Positions 1 to 6,703 of a DNA stretch of 64,000 nt are shown here, piece by piece. Every line of letters begins with the position of its first letter. Positions within the stretch are counted from its first letter, which is position 1. The position numbers and the translations under genes are program-made. The notes beneath the pieces were generated by a model. It was not told where the DNA came from, did not search any database, and saw only the letters and a list, made by a program, of their open reading frames with translations. This DNA comes from DASUPK01 sp963821705. GTDB taxonomy: Bacteria > Actinomycetota > Thermoleophilia > Solirubrobacterales > 70-9. The stretch is from assembly GCA_963821705.1 (NCBI GenBank), contig CAWGEV010000007.1, positions 1 through 64,000 on the forward strand. Direction: 5' to 3'.

Positions 1-2
1 AA

Positions 3-113
3 CGCCAGCGCAGGTACGACTTCCTTCTGGACCTGATCTGGGAGGCCCCGCACGGATCGGTGAGTCTCTCGCTGCTTTGCAGCAAAGCGGCGCTTTTCGG
101 CCCAAATCGCTAA
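3..113 (+). CDS. C-terminal end of an unidentified protein (5' partial)
   Basis: The frame entering at base 3 is open to a TAA at 111-113 and encodes about 36 residues including YDFLLDLIWEAP. Most third positions in this frame are G or C, as in real genes here, while the other two forward frames look non-coding. The tail is too short to identify. It is followed by a strong hairpin and then the oppositely oriented tRNA-Met. Confidence 0.35.
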   Translation, partial: RQRRYDFLLDLIWEAPHGSVSLSLLCSKAALFGPNR

Positions 114-140
114 TCCCGACTAATCGACTAGAGACCAATT

Positions 141-176
141 GGGGACCAATTTCGCTCTCCGGCGAAATTGGTCCCC
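141..176. repeat. Perfect 15-bp inverted repeat with 6-nt loop
   Basis: GGGGACCAATTTCGC (141-155) is followed by six bases and then its exact reverse complement (162-176). A further direct copy of GACCAATT lies just upstream at 133-140. The hairpin sits between the end of the first gene and the 3' end of tRNA-Met. No clear U tract follows on either strand, so it could be a bidirectional terminator or a recombination/attachment site next to a tRNA gene. Confidence 0.6.
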
Positions 177-208
177 GCGGAATTCGACGCTTTGCAGGAG
201 CTTCTTAG

Positions 209-282
209 TGGGCCGGGGAGGACTCGAACCACCGACCTACGGATTATGAGTCCGCTGCTCTGACCAGCTGAGCTACCGGCCC
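209..282 (-). tRNA. tRNA-Met (anticodon CAT)
   Basis: The reverse strand folds as a 74-nt tRNA without encoded CCA. The acceptor stem pairs GGGCCGG with CCGGCCC and the discriminator is A. The anticodon loop is CTCATAA with anticodon CAT, and the T arm contains GGTTCGAGTCC. The fully paired first acceptor base suggests elongator rather than initiator tRNA-Met. A CAT anticodon could also be the precursor of tRNA-Ile2, which cannot be excluded from sequence alone. Confidence 0.95.
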
Positions 283-334
283 TGGTGCGGCCAGTGTATG
301 GGCGGGGTCCGTCGCCGGATCTGGGCGCTCGGGA

Positions 335-340
335 TAGATT
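335..340 (+). promoter_or_regulatory. TAGATT -10 box, leaderless start
   Basis: TAGATT lies 6 nt before the GTG at 347, the spacing of the recurrent TANNNT motif in this window. It supports the GTG start of the small membrane protein. Confidence 0.5.
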
Positions 341-346
341 CGAGGC

Positions 347-691
347 GTGGAGCGGGAGAACGGCGAGCCCGAGCAGACCTTCACGATGCCGCTGCTCGGC
401 ATGTTCTACGGCTCGCTGGTGGTCGTGCTGCTGGTCGCGTTCCTCAACTCGCGCTGGGCCCGGTCCCTCGACAACGAGGTCGCGGCGCCGGCCAGGACGC
501 TGATCGCGGCGCCGGTGATCATCGCCGGGGTGGTCGTGTTCGGGGCGTGCATGGTCGCGCTGCTCGCGCCCGTCTACCGTCGGCCCGCTCTGCGGATCGC
601 GGAGATCGCAGCGTGGCTGATCCCGGCCTGGCTGGTGATGGGCGCGATGGTGCTCGGGGCGATCTCCTTCGCCCTCCACCACGCCGGCTGA
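347..691 (+). CDS. Small three-TM membrane protein
   Basis: A 114-residue protein of unknown function with three predicted membrane segments, at roughly residues 14-33, 50-73 and 86-110. The GTG start is chosen because a TAGATT box ends 6 nt upstream; an internal ATG at 386 would remove the charged N-terminus. No catalytic motif is visible. It lies between tRNA-Met and the convergent Hpt-domain gene, and nothing around it hints at a role. Confidence 0.6.
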   Translation: MERENGEPEQTFTMPLLGMFYGSLVVVLLVAFLNSRWARSLDNEVAAPARTLIAAPVIIAGVVVFGACMVALLAPVYRRPALRIAEIAAWLIPAWLVMGAMVLGAISFALHHAG

Positions 692-721
692 CGTCAACGG
701 GCGCGTCGGCGCCCCCGCGGA

Positions 722-1090
722 TCACTCCTTGAGGGCTTCGAGCGACTCGCCCACTGACGACGGCTCGGCGACGCCCTCGGCGGCGGCCTCCGCACCTTCG
801 TTGAAGGCGCTGGCCGCGGTCACGAGGGTGGCGGCGGCGCCGGGCTTGATGGCGCCGGTCTCCTTGCAGCCGGCGAGGAACACCTCGATCTCGCGGGCGA
901 GGTCCGCGAGCCGGTTCTGGCCGACGACGAGTGCGGCGCCCCTCAGGCCGTGGACCTCGACGCGGAGCTCCTCGAGGCGATCGGGGTCCTTGTCCCCGGA
1001 GGCGGCGAGCTCCTCCAGCCCGGTGATGATCGTCGGGGTGCGGCGGTCGGCCTCGGTCGCCAGCATGCGGAGCAGTTCGGGGTCCCCCAC
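722..1090 (-). CDS. Orphan histidine-phosphotransfer (Hpt) domain protein
   Basis: A 122-residue all-helical protein. Residues about 45-56 read VEVHGLRGAALV, which fits the Hpt consensus H-x-L-(K/R)-G in which the histidine is phosphorylated in multistep phosphorelays. Length and helix pattern fit a stand-alone Hpt module. The GTG start follows a TAGAAC box by 7 nt. No hybrid kinase or receiver gene is adjacent, so its partner must be elsewhere. The Hpt assignment rests on this one motif plus helical content. Confidence 0.65.
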   Translation of the reverse strand: MGDPELLRMLATEADRRTPTIITGLEELAASGDKDPDRLEELRVEVHGLRGAALVVGQNRLADLAREIEVFLAGCKETGAIKPGAAATLVTAASAFNEGAEAAAEGVAEPSSVGESLEALKE

Positions 1091-1135
1091 GCGGCTAGTT
1101 CTACCCGCTCGGGCCGGACGGCGCAGCCTGAGGGG

Positions 1136-2122
1136 TCAGCCGGCCACCTTCTGGACCGCGGCCTGGAGCTCCTGGACGCTGAAGGGGCCCTGGAGGACGG
1201 CGCTGACGTGGCCGGAGCGGTCGATCACGTAGGCCCACGGCTCGGTGTTCTGATGGAAGGCGACCATCTGGGGCCGGGGTCCGTCCTGGATGCGGTTGTT
1301 GTTGTAGATCTCCTGGTGGATGAATGCGACCTTGTCGCCGAACTCCGACTTCACCTGCTCGGTGATGTCGGTGACCGGCCCGCAGACGCGGCTCTGGCAG
1401 AGAGCAGGGGTTGCGAAGAGGAGGACGATGGGCTTCTTGCCGAGCACGTTCGCGAAGTCGTCGTTGTGCATGTCGTCGGGCGGGATGCGGGTGTCGATCT
1501 GGGAGATCGAGGACACCTCGCCCGCGGTGAGCGTGTGGATGGCCGGCGGCCTCTGGCCCACCTGCGGCATGGGGTAGTCGCCGACCGGGCTCGGCGAGGG
1601 AAGGAGGCTGTACTGGTAGGAGCCCCCTTTCTTGATCAGGGCGGCGAACTCCCACGGCCCGGGCTGGTTGAAGGGGATGTCGGAGACGTAGGCGACCTGC
1701 GCCGCCGCCGGGTCCTCGGAGGTCGTCTTGGCCTGGAAGGATGGCTTGGTGGTGAGGTCCTCGATGCGCGCCGGGAAGGGTCCGGTCGCCTGGCCGTCCA
1801 CGCCGCGGCCGGGGGCCGCGTAGAGGGCGACCGTGGCGTCGGTGATCTGGTCGCGGCCGGGAGTGAAGACGCCGAAGGGGAAGCGGTTCGTGCCGAGGTG
1901 GAAGAAGGCAGCGGCGGGTGCGACGACCGGGCCCTGCCCCCCGCTCGCGGACTGAACGATCTGGCGGAGGGTCTTCCCGTTGGCCGAGGGGAACTCGGAG
2001 GCCGCGGGGGCCGGCTTGCTGCGGCTGCCGGTGCCGTTGTCCGAGCTGCCGCAGCCGGCGACGAGGGCGACTGCGAGGAGCGCGGCGGCGACTGTGAGGG
2101 GCTTCCGTGACAGGGGCGGCAT
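1136..2122 (-). CDS. Lipoprotein with C-terminal thioredoxin-like domain
   Basis: A 328-residue secreted lipoprotein. The N-terminus has a basic start, a hydrophobic stretch and the lipobox LVAGC, so the cysteine near residue 24 is probably lipidated. A Ser/Pro/Ala-rich linker follows, then an N-terminal beta-rich domain. The C-terminal part (about 225-328) has a thioredoxin-like fold signature: a strand KKPIVLLFATPALCQSRVC followed by later strands such as WAYVIDRSGHVSAVL. The cysteine pair is C-x4-C rather than the redox CXXC, so oxidoreductase activity is uncertain. It may bind metal or act as a scaffold outside the membrane. Confidence 0.7.
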   Translation of the reverse strand: MPPLSRKPLTVAAALLAVALVAGCGSSDNGTGSRSKPAPAASEFPSANGKTLRQIVQSASGGQGPVVAPAAAFFHLGTNRFPFGVFTPGRDQITDATVALYAAPGRGVDGQATGPFPARIEDLTTKPSFQAKTTSEDPAAAQVAYVSDIPFNQPGPWEFAALIKKGGSYQYSLLPSPSPVGDYPMPQVGQRPPAIHTLTAGEVSSISQIDTRIPPDDMHNDDFANVLGKKPIVLLFATPALCQSRVCGPVTDITEQVKSEFGDKVAFIHQEIYNNNRIQDGPRPQMVAFHQNTEPWAYVIDRSGHVSAVLQGPFSVQELQAAVQKVAG

Positions 2123-2206
2123 CGTAGTCGGACCCCATATAGGGTGGCGGCCCCGGTTAGCGACACCTAAGTGCGCGCCCGGCGCGACTCACCCGAGGAG
2201 GAGAAA

Positions 2207-2947
2207 TTGGCGGAGAAGGCGGCCCTGATCACTGGAGGCTCGAGCGGGATCGGGCTGGCGATCGCGCGTGCGCTCGGGGAGGACGGCTACGGGATCACGG
2301 TCTCGGCGCGGCGGCCGGACAAGCTGGAGGCGGCGGCGGAGGATCTGCGCTCCGGCGGCCTGGAGGTGCAGAGCGTGGCCGCGAACATGGCCGACGAGGA
2401 GAACCTGAGGGCGCTGGTCGCGGCGCACAAGGAGAAGTACGGGCGGCTGGACGTGCTGATCAACAACGCCGGGGTCGGGATCGGCGAGGCGATGGACTCG
2501 CTGACGACGAAGTACGTCGACATGCAGCTGGGGGTGAATCTGCGCGCGGTGGTCCTGATGACCCGGGAGTGCCTGCCGCTGCTCAAGGACGCCGGCGCCG
2601 AGCACGGCAAGGCGCTGCTGGTCAACACCGCGTCGATCTCGGGCAAGGCGGGGCAGCCCTGGCTGAGCGTGTATTCGGCGACGAAAGCGGCGGTGATCGG
2701 CTTCTCGCAGGCGACGCAGAAGGAGATCGCGGGCTCCGGGGTCCAGGTCACGGCCTTCGCGCCCGCTTTCGTGGACACACCGATGACCGAGTTCGTCAAG
2801 CAGCAGGTGTCGGCCGAGGCGATGATCCGGCCCGAGGACATCGCGGAGGCGGTGCGGTTCCTGCTGCGCACCTCGCCGAACTGCCTGGTGCCCGAGATCG
2901 TCTTCCTGCGCCCCGGGGACACGATGGACACGCCCGAGCTGGGTTGA
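2207..2947 (+). CDS. Short-chain dehydrogenase/reductase (SDR)
   Basis: A classical NAD(P)-dependent SDR of about 246 residues. The dinucleotide-binding motif TGGSSGIG is near the N-terminus, NNAG near residue 90, a catalytic Ser in the TASISG segment, and YSATK carries the catalytic Tyr and Lys. The start is taken as TTG at 2207 because GAGGAGGAG lies just upstream; the more distal GTG at 2171 would place the ribosome site inside the coding region. The substrate cannot be inferred. It converges on the following glycosyltransferase gene with 1 nt between stops. Confidence 0.85.
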   Translation: MAEKAALITGGSSGIGLAIARALGEDGYGITVSARRPDKLEAAAEDLRSGGLEVQSVAANMADEENLRALVAAHKEKYGRLDVLINNAGVGIGEAMDSLTTKYVDMQLGVNLRAVVLMTRECLPLLKDAGAEHGKALLVNTASISGKAGQPWLSVYSATKAAVIGFSQATQKEIAGSGVQVTAFAPAFVDTPMTEFVKQQVSAEAMIRPEDIAEAVRFLLRTSPNCLVPEIVFLRPGDTMDTPELG

Positions 2948-2948
2948 G

Positions 2949-3878
2949 CTAGGGCGACTCCGGTTGAACCGACGCCGGTGGACGCCAGATCCGGGCGCCC
3001 TTCCGCAGGCCCGCGCGGGAGCCGGTGAACCAGGCGATCTGGCGCAGTAGGTCGAACCAGGCGTCCTCGAGCCATCGGTTCTCGCCGCGCCCGCGCGCCC
3101 GCTCCCGGAGCACGATTGCCAGGCCGCGGCCGGTGCGGGTGATCTCGCGGAAGTGCGTCGGCTTGATGGGCTCGCCACCGAGCGCCTCGTACTTGCGGGC
3201 GACCAGGCCGGCGCCGTAGGCCCAGCCGAGCTGCTGGCGGAAGAAGCCGAGCTGGGTGGAGCGGTTCCGGTGGCGGGCGGTGGCGTTCTCCGCGTAGGCG
3301 AGGCGGCGGCCGCTGCGCTCCTGGAAGCGGAGGCCGAGTTCGACGTCCTGGGCGCGGGTCATGTGGGGGTCGAAGGGGCCGATCCGCTCGATGACCTCGC
3401 GGCGGTAGGCAGCGTTGGCGGTGATCGGGTAGGCCGGGTTGGAGTTGAAGGCGAAGCGCTGCCAGTTGCCGAGGAGCCGGGCGGCCTGGCGCTCCGCCGG
3501 GGTGGTCGACGGGACGTGCTGGAGGTCGCCGCCCACGCTCCCGACCTCCGGGTCCTCGAAGGGGCGGACCAGCTCGGTGAGCCATTGGGGCTCGACCAGG
3601 CAGTCCGCGTCGACGAAGGCGAGGATCTCGCCGGTGCTGTCGGCGATGCCGCGGTTGCGGGCGTTGGAGACGCCGCGCTTCGGCTCGTGGAGGTAGCGGA
3701 CCGGTCGCGGCTTGATCAGCGCTGCCGTCTCGTCCGTGGAGCCGTTGTCCACGACCAGGATCTCGCGGCGATCCGGCGGGTAGTCCGTGGCGAGGATCGC
3801 GTCCAAGCAGCCGGCGATGGCCGACTCCCCGTTCCGGACGGGGACGATCACGGATACGGATAGGTGGAAGGGCGGCAC
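2949..3878 (-). CDS. Family 2 glycosyltransferase
   Basis: A 309-residue GT-A fold glycosyltransferase. VSVIVPVRNGESAIAGCL near the N-terminus, VDNGSTD (nucleotide binding) and FVDADC (DXD metal-binding motif) are typical of GT2 enzymes that transfer sugars from NDP-sugars to lipids or polysaccharides. A later AQDVELGLR segment carries the conserved catalytic-base region. No membrane segment is obvious, so it is probably cytosolic or peripheral. The GTG start lies 6 nt downstream of a TAACTT box. Donor and acceptor are unknown. Confidence 0.85.
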   Translation of the reverse strand: MPPFHLSVSVIVPVRNGESAIAGCLDAILATDYPPDRREILVVDNGSTDETAALIKPRPVRYLHEPKRGVSNARNRGIADSTGEILAFVDADCLVEPQWLTELVRPFEDPEVGSVGGDLQHVPSTTPAERQAARLLGNWQRFAFNSNPAYPITANAAYRREVIERIGPFDPHMTRAQDVELGLRFQERSGRRLAYAENATARHRNRSTQLGFFRQQLGWAYGAGLVARKYEALGGEPIKPTHFREITRTGRGLAIVLRERARGRGENRWLEDAWFDLLRQIAWFTGSRAGLRKGARIWRPPASVQPESP

Positions 3879-3884
3879 GTGCGG

Positions 3885-3890
3885 AAGTTA
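3885..3890 (-). promoter_or_regulatory. TAACTT -10 box, leaderless start of GT2 gene
   Basis: Reverse-strand TAACTT ends 6 nt before the GTG at 3878, matching the recurrent TANNNT spacing. Confidence 0.45.
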
Positions 3891-3928
3891 GCCGCGGCGG
3901 CCGGGTGTCGCTGGGGAGGGGCGCGGCG

Positions 3929-4465
3929 CTAGGCGTCGGTGCGCTGGAGCTCGGCCTCGGCGCGCTCGAGCTCGGCGGACCAGGCCTCGGTGGAGTCAGG
4001 GGTGCCGTGCTCCTCGTAGGCCGTGGTGAGGACCTCCTCGACGGAGATCTCGGAGGTCTGGCGGGCCTCGGCCGCGGCCAGGCGGCGGCGGGTGGCCTGG
4101 ACGTCGCGGACCTCCTCGGCGAGGGGGCGCTCGGGGAGCGGCTCGGAGCCGGGGGCGCCGTCGCGGATCAGGGCCATCTCGAGGTAGTTCTCGAGGGTGC
4201 GGACCTCGCGGCGGGAGGCGCGGCGGGGCTTGCGCTGGTTGGCGCCGGTGAAGGCGTCCCAGGCGCGGGCGAAGGTGCCGAAGTTGGTGCGGCCGCCGTT
4301 GCGGTGGGCCGCCAGCATCGGGCAGACGCCGCCGCGCCTGTCCACGTAGGCGCCGACGATGACCCGGTTCGAGCGGATGCCGCGGAGCATCGCCTGCTTG
4401 GTGCGGGTGGGCATCGCGTTGACCGAGTTGCGCAGACGTTGGGCGTTGTTCCGTCGCTTGGCCAT
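3929..4465 (-). CDS. Conserved hypothetical basic protein
   Basis: A 178-residue protein I do not recognise. The N-terminal half is rich in Arg/Asn and contains RSNRVIVGAYVDRRGGVCPMLAAHRNGG, which looks like a compact folded core. The C-terminal half (about 95-178) is charged, Glu/Ala/Arg-rich and probably helical or coiled coil. There is no signal peptide or membrane segment. Third-position GC is high, supporting a real gene. It starts with ATG and diverges from the downstream glycosyltransferase. Confidence 0.6.
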   Translation of the reverse strand: MAKRRNNAQRLRNSVNAMPTRTKQAMLRGIRSNRVIVGAYVDRRGGVCPMLAAHRNGGRTNFGTFARAWDAFTGANQRKPRRASRREVRTLENYLEMALIRDGAPGSEPLPERPLAEEVRDVQATRRRLAAAEARQTSEISVEEVLTTAYEEHGTPDSTEAWSAELERAEAELQRTDA

Positions 4466-4522
4466 GGTGTGAGGGTGCGCCGCAGGCGCAACCCGATTCG
4501 TGAAGGGATACCGGGTACCCCG

Positions 4523-4528
4523 TAGGGT
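4523..4528 (+). promoter_or_regulatory. TAGGGT -10 box, leaderless start
   Basis: TAGGGT ends 7 nt before the ATG at 4536. The preceding bases TACCGGGTACCCCGTA are partly palindromic and might be an operator. Confidence 0.5.
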
Positions 4529-4535
4529 CCGCGCA

Positions 4536-5768
4536 ATGGGCCGTTCAGATGCACGACTGCGGCTGCTCGTGGCCGCGTTCGGGGACCCGGGTCATGCGTT
4601 TCCGGCGATTGCGCTCGCGCGGGAGCTCGGACGGCGGGGACACGATGTGCTGATCGAGACCTGGGAGCGCTGGCGGGAGGCGGTCGAGGGCGAGGGGCTG
4701 GCGTTCACCGGCGCGCAGGAATACACGGTCTATCCGCCGCCGGCCCCGGACACGCCGGACGGGCAGACGGCCGCGGCCGCCGCGCGGGCGCTGGCGCGGT
4801 TGATGGAGGGGTTCGAGCCCGACCTGGTGGTGAGCGACATCCTCACCCTGGCGCCGACGCTCGCCGCGGAGGTGGCCGGGGTGCCGCATGCGACCTTGAT
4901 TCCGCACGTCTATCCGGTGCAGCAGCCGGGGATGCCGCTCTATTCGCTCGGGCTGCGGCCGCCGCGGACCGCGGTCGGGCGGCTCGGATGGCGGGCGACG
5001 GGGCCGCTGCTGGGGATGGGTCTGCGGCGGGGACGGGACGAGCTCAACGAGACCAGGGCGCGGCTGGGATTGTCACCGCTCGACCGGTTCCACGGTGGGA
5101 TCAGCGAGTTGCTGGCGATCGTGGGGACGTTCCCGCAGCTGGAGTATCCGAGGGAGTGGCCGGGGAACGTGCGGGTGACGGGTCCGTTGTTCTTCGAGTT
5201 GCCGGGCGAGGAGGTGGGGATTCCGGAGGGCGATGGGCCGCTGGTGCTGATCGCGCCGAGCACCGCGCAGGATCCGGAGTGCGAGCTGGTTCGGGTCGCG
5301 CTGCAGGCGCTCGCCGATGAGCCGGTGCGGGTTCTGGCGACGACGAACCGGCACAGGCCGGAGCGGCCGATCGAGGTGCCGGACAACGCGACACTGGTCG
5401 ACTGGGTGCTCTACTCGCAGGTGATGCCGGCCGCGGACGTGGTGATCTGCCACGGGGGGCACGGGACGGTGGCGCGGGCGCTGGCGGCGGGGAAGCCGCT
5501 GCTGGTTTGTCCGTCGGTGGGCGACATGGGCGAGAACGCGGCTCGGGTGGCGTGGTCCGGGACCGGGCTCTCAGTTCCGAGGCGGCTGCTGTCGCGCCGG
5601 GCCGTCAGGCTGGCAACCCGGCGACTGCTGGGCGAGGAACCGTTCCGTGCCAAGGCCGGGGCGATTGCAGGGTGGTCTGATGACCGCCACGGCGCTATAG
5701 CCGCCGCGCGCCTGGTCGAGGCTGCAGCGGTCGGACCCACCCGACTAGCACCTCCCCTTCTACAATGA
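4536..5768 (+). CDS. GT1-family (UGT/MGT-like) glycosyltransferase
   Basis: A GT-B fold glycosyltransferase of about 410 residues. The N-terminal acceptor domain starts LRLLVAAFGDPGHAFPAIALARELGRRGH, and the C-terminal donor domain contains DVVICHGGHGTVARALAAGKPLLVCP, the nucleotide-sugar signature of antibiotic/macrolide-type glycosyltransferases and UGTs. The ATG at 4536 is preferred over the GTG at 4500 because a TAGGGT box lies 7 nt upstream. It probably glycosylates a small molecule or lipid; the acceptor is unknown. No biosynthetic cluster surrounds it. It ends about 40 nt before tRNA-Asn. Confidence 0.8.
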   Translation: MGRSDARLRLLVAAFGDPGHAFPAIALARELGRRGHDVLIETWERWREAVEGEGLAFTGAQEYTVYPPPAPDTPDGQTAAAAARALARLMEGFEPDLVVSDILTLAPTLAAEVAGVPHATLIPHVYPVQQPGMPLYSLGLRPPRTAVGRLGWRATGPLLGMGLRRGRDELNETRARLGLSPLDRFHGGISELLAIVGTFPQLEYPREWPGNVRVTGPLFFELPGEEVGIPEGDGPLVLIAPSTAQDPECELVRVALQALADEPVRVLATTNRHRPERPIEVPDNATLVDWVLYSQVMPAADVVICHGGHGTVARALAAGKPLLVCPSVGDMGENAARVAWSGTGLSVPRRLLSRRAVRLATRRLLGEEPFRAKAGAIAGWSDDRHGAIAAARLVEAAAVGPTRLAPPLLQ

Positions 5769-5810
5769 CCCCACGCGGCGGCCAGGCTTTTCGAACGGTC
5801 GCACTTTTGG

Positions 5811-5881
5811 TCCCCCGTGATGTAACGGCAGCATCCTTCCCTGTTAAGGAAGTCGTCCTGGTTCGAATCCAGGCGGGGGAG
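5811..5881 (+). tRNA. tRNA-Asn (anticodon GTT)
   Basis: A 71-nt tRNA with acceptor pairing TCCCCCG/CGGGGGA and discriminator G. The anticodon stem-loop is CTTCC-CTGTTAA-GGAAG (anticodon GTT) and the T arm contains GGTTCGAATCC. The D loop is short. The stop codon of the convergent HNH nuclease gene begins at the next base, so the tRNA 3' end abuts a probably mobile gene. Confidence 0.95.
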
Positions 5882-6592
5882 CTAGATTGGAACTAGGTCC
5901 ACGAGGAGCTTTGCTCGGTACTGATCCGAGCCCCATTCAACTTTCGCATGGCAGTTCGCGCAGAGCAGGACGCATTTCGCCGCCTCCTCCCGCAGCTTGT
6001 CGATCGATCTGGTCAGGCCTCGCATCGCCAGGCCAAAGGACTTCTTGCTGGGATCCAGATGATGAAACTGCAACGCGCCGGCGAACTCGTCGTATCCACA
6101 CATCTGGCAGCGCCCACCTGCCTCTGCCACGAGCCGAAGCTTTGCCCTCCGGCGCCAACGGATAACAGCCTCGCGACGGCATTGGCAACACCTGTAGGCA
6201 CCGCGACCCTCCAGGATGAACTCAGTCCGCCCGTGATGTCGACACTCGAGTTCGACTCGCTTGAGTCCCAGCTCACGAGCACGTCGCGCCTCAGCGCGGC
6301 GTTCAAGAGATCGAAGCGGCCAGAGATCGTTCTTGATCAACCAGTGCCGGACGCTCGACCTGTTGCGATCAAGCTGGCGAGCCATTTCGTGAAGCGAGAG
6401 CCGATCCTTGATCATGCGCTCCAGGATTCCCCGGTCGATGGGGGCCTTGCTGATGTATTTCAATCCGACGGGCTTCAGTCCATGCTTCTTCAGGTGGTAG
6501 CTGATTGTCGACGGGTTGCGGCCGACTCGCCTCCCGATCTGCTCCAGAGACAGCCCCTCGGCCAGATACCCCTCCAGTTCCTCCTTGGTCAT
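5882..6592 (-). CDS. HNH endonuclease with N-terminal helix-turn-helix repeats
   Basis: About 236 residues from the ATG at 6592; a longer reading from 6670 adds a poorly supported N-terminus. Two HTH-like segments come first (GLSLEQIGRRVGRNPSTISYHL and LSLHEMARQLDRNRSSVRHWL). A Cys-rich patch follows (CRHHG...YRCCQCRRE), then an HNH nuclease core: CQMCGYDEFAGALQFHHLDP and later CVLLCANCHAKVEWG. The paired C-x2-C motifs would bind zinc and the HH is catalytic. The order resembles free-standing homing or phage-type HNH nucleases. It touches the tRNA-Asn 3' end and looks less GC-biased than its neighbours, which suggests horizontal acquisition. Confidence 0.8.
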   Translation of the reverse strand: MTKEELEGYLAEGLSLEQIGRRVGRNPSTISYHLKKHGLKPVGLKYISKAPIDRGILERMIKDRLSLHEMARQLDRNRSSVRHWLIKNDLWPLRSLERRAEARRARELGLKRVELECRHHGRTEFILEGRGAYRCCQCRREAVIRWRRRAKLRLVAEAGGRCQMCGYDEFAGALQFHHLDPSKKSFGLAMRGLTRSIDKLREEAAKCVLLCANCHAKVEWGSDQYRAKLLVDLVPI

Positions 6593-6703
6593 TTGCACGC
6601 ATTTTCCAGCGTGCGCCGGATGGAGCGGCCAGAAAAGCCCTGTAAATCGACGACTTTTTGCGCGGGACACGCGCCTGAGTGTGCCGAAGGTTGAAAGCTC
6701 GCG

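Noticed and set aside
950..2110. 386-codon forward frame antisense to the lipoprotein gene
   Set aside because: Low-complexity Gly/Val/Asp/Arg composition typical of antisense frames; the opposite strand has a lipobox and thioredoxin-like core.
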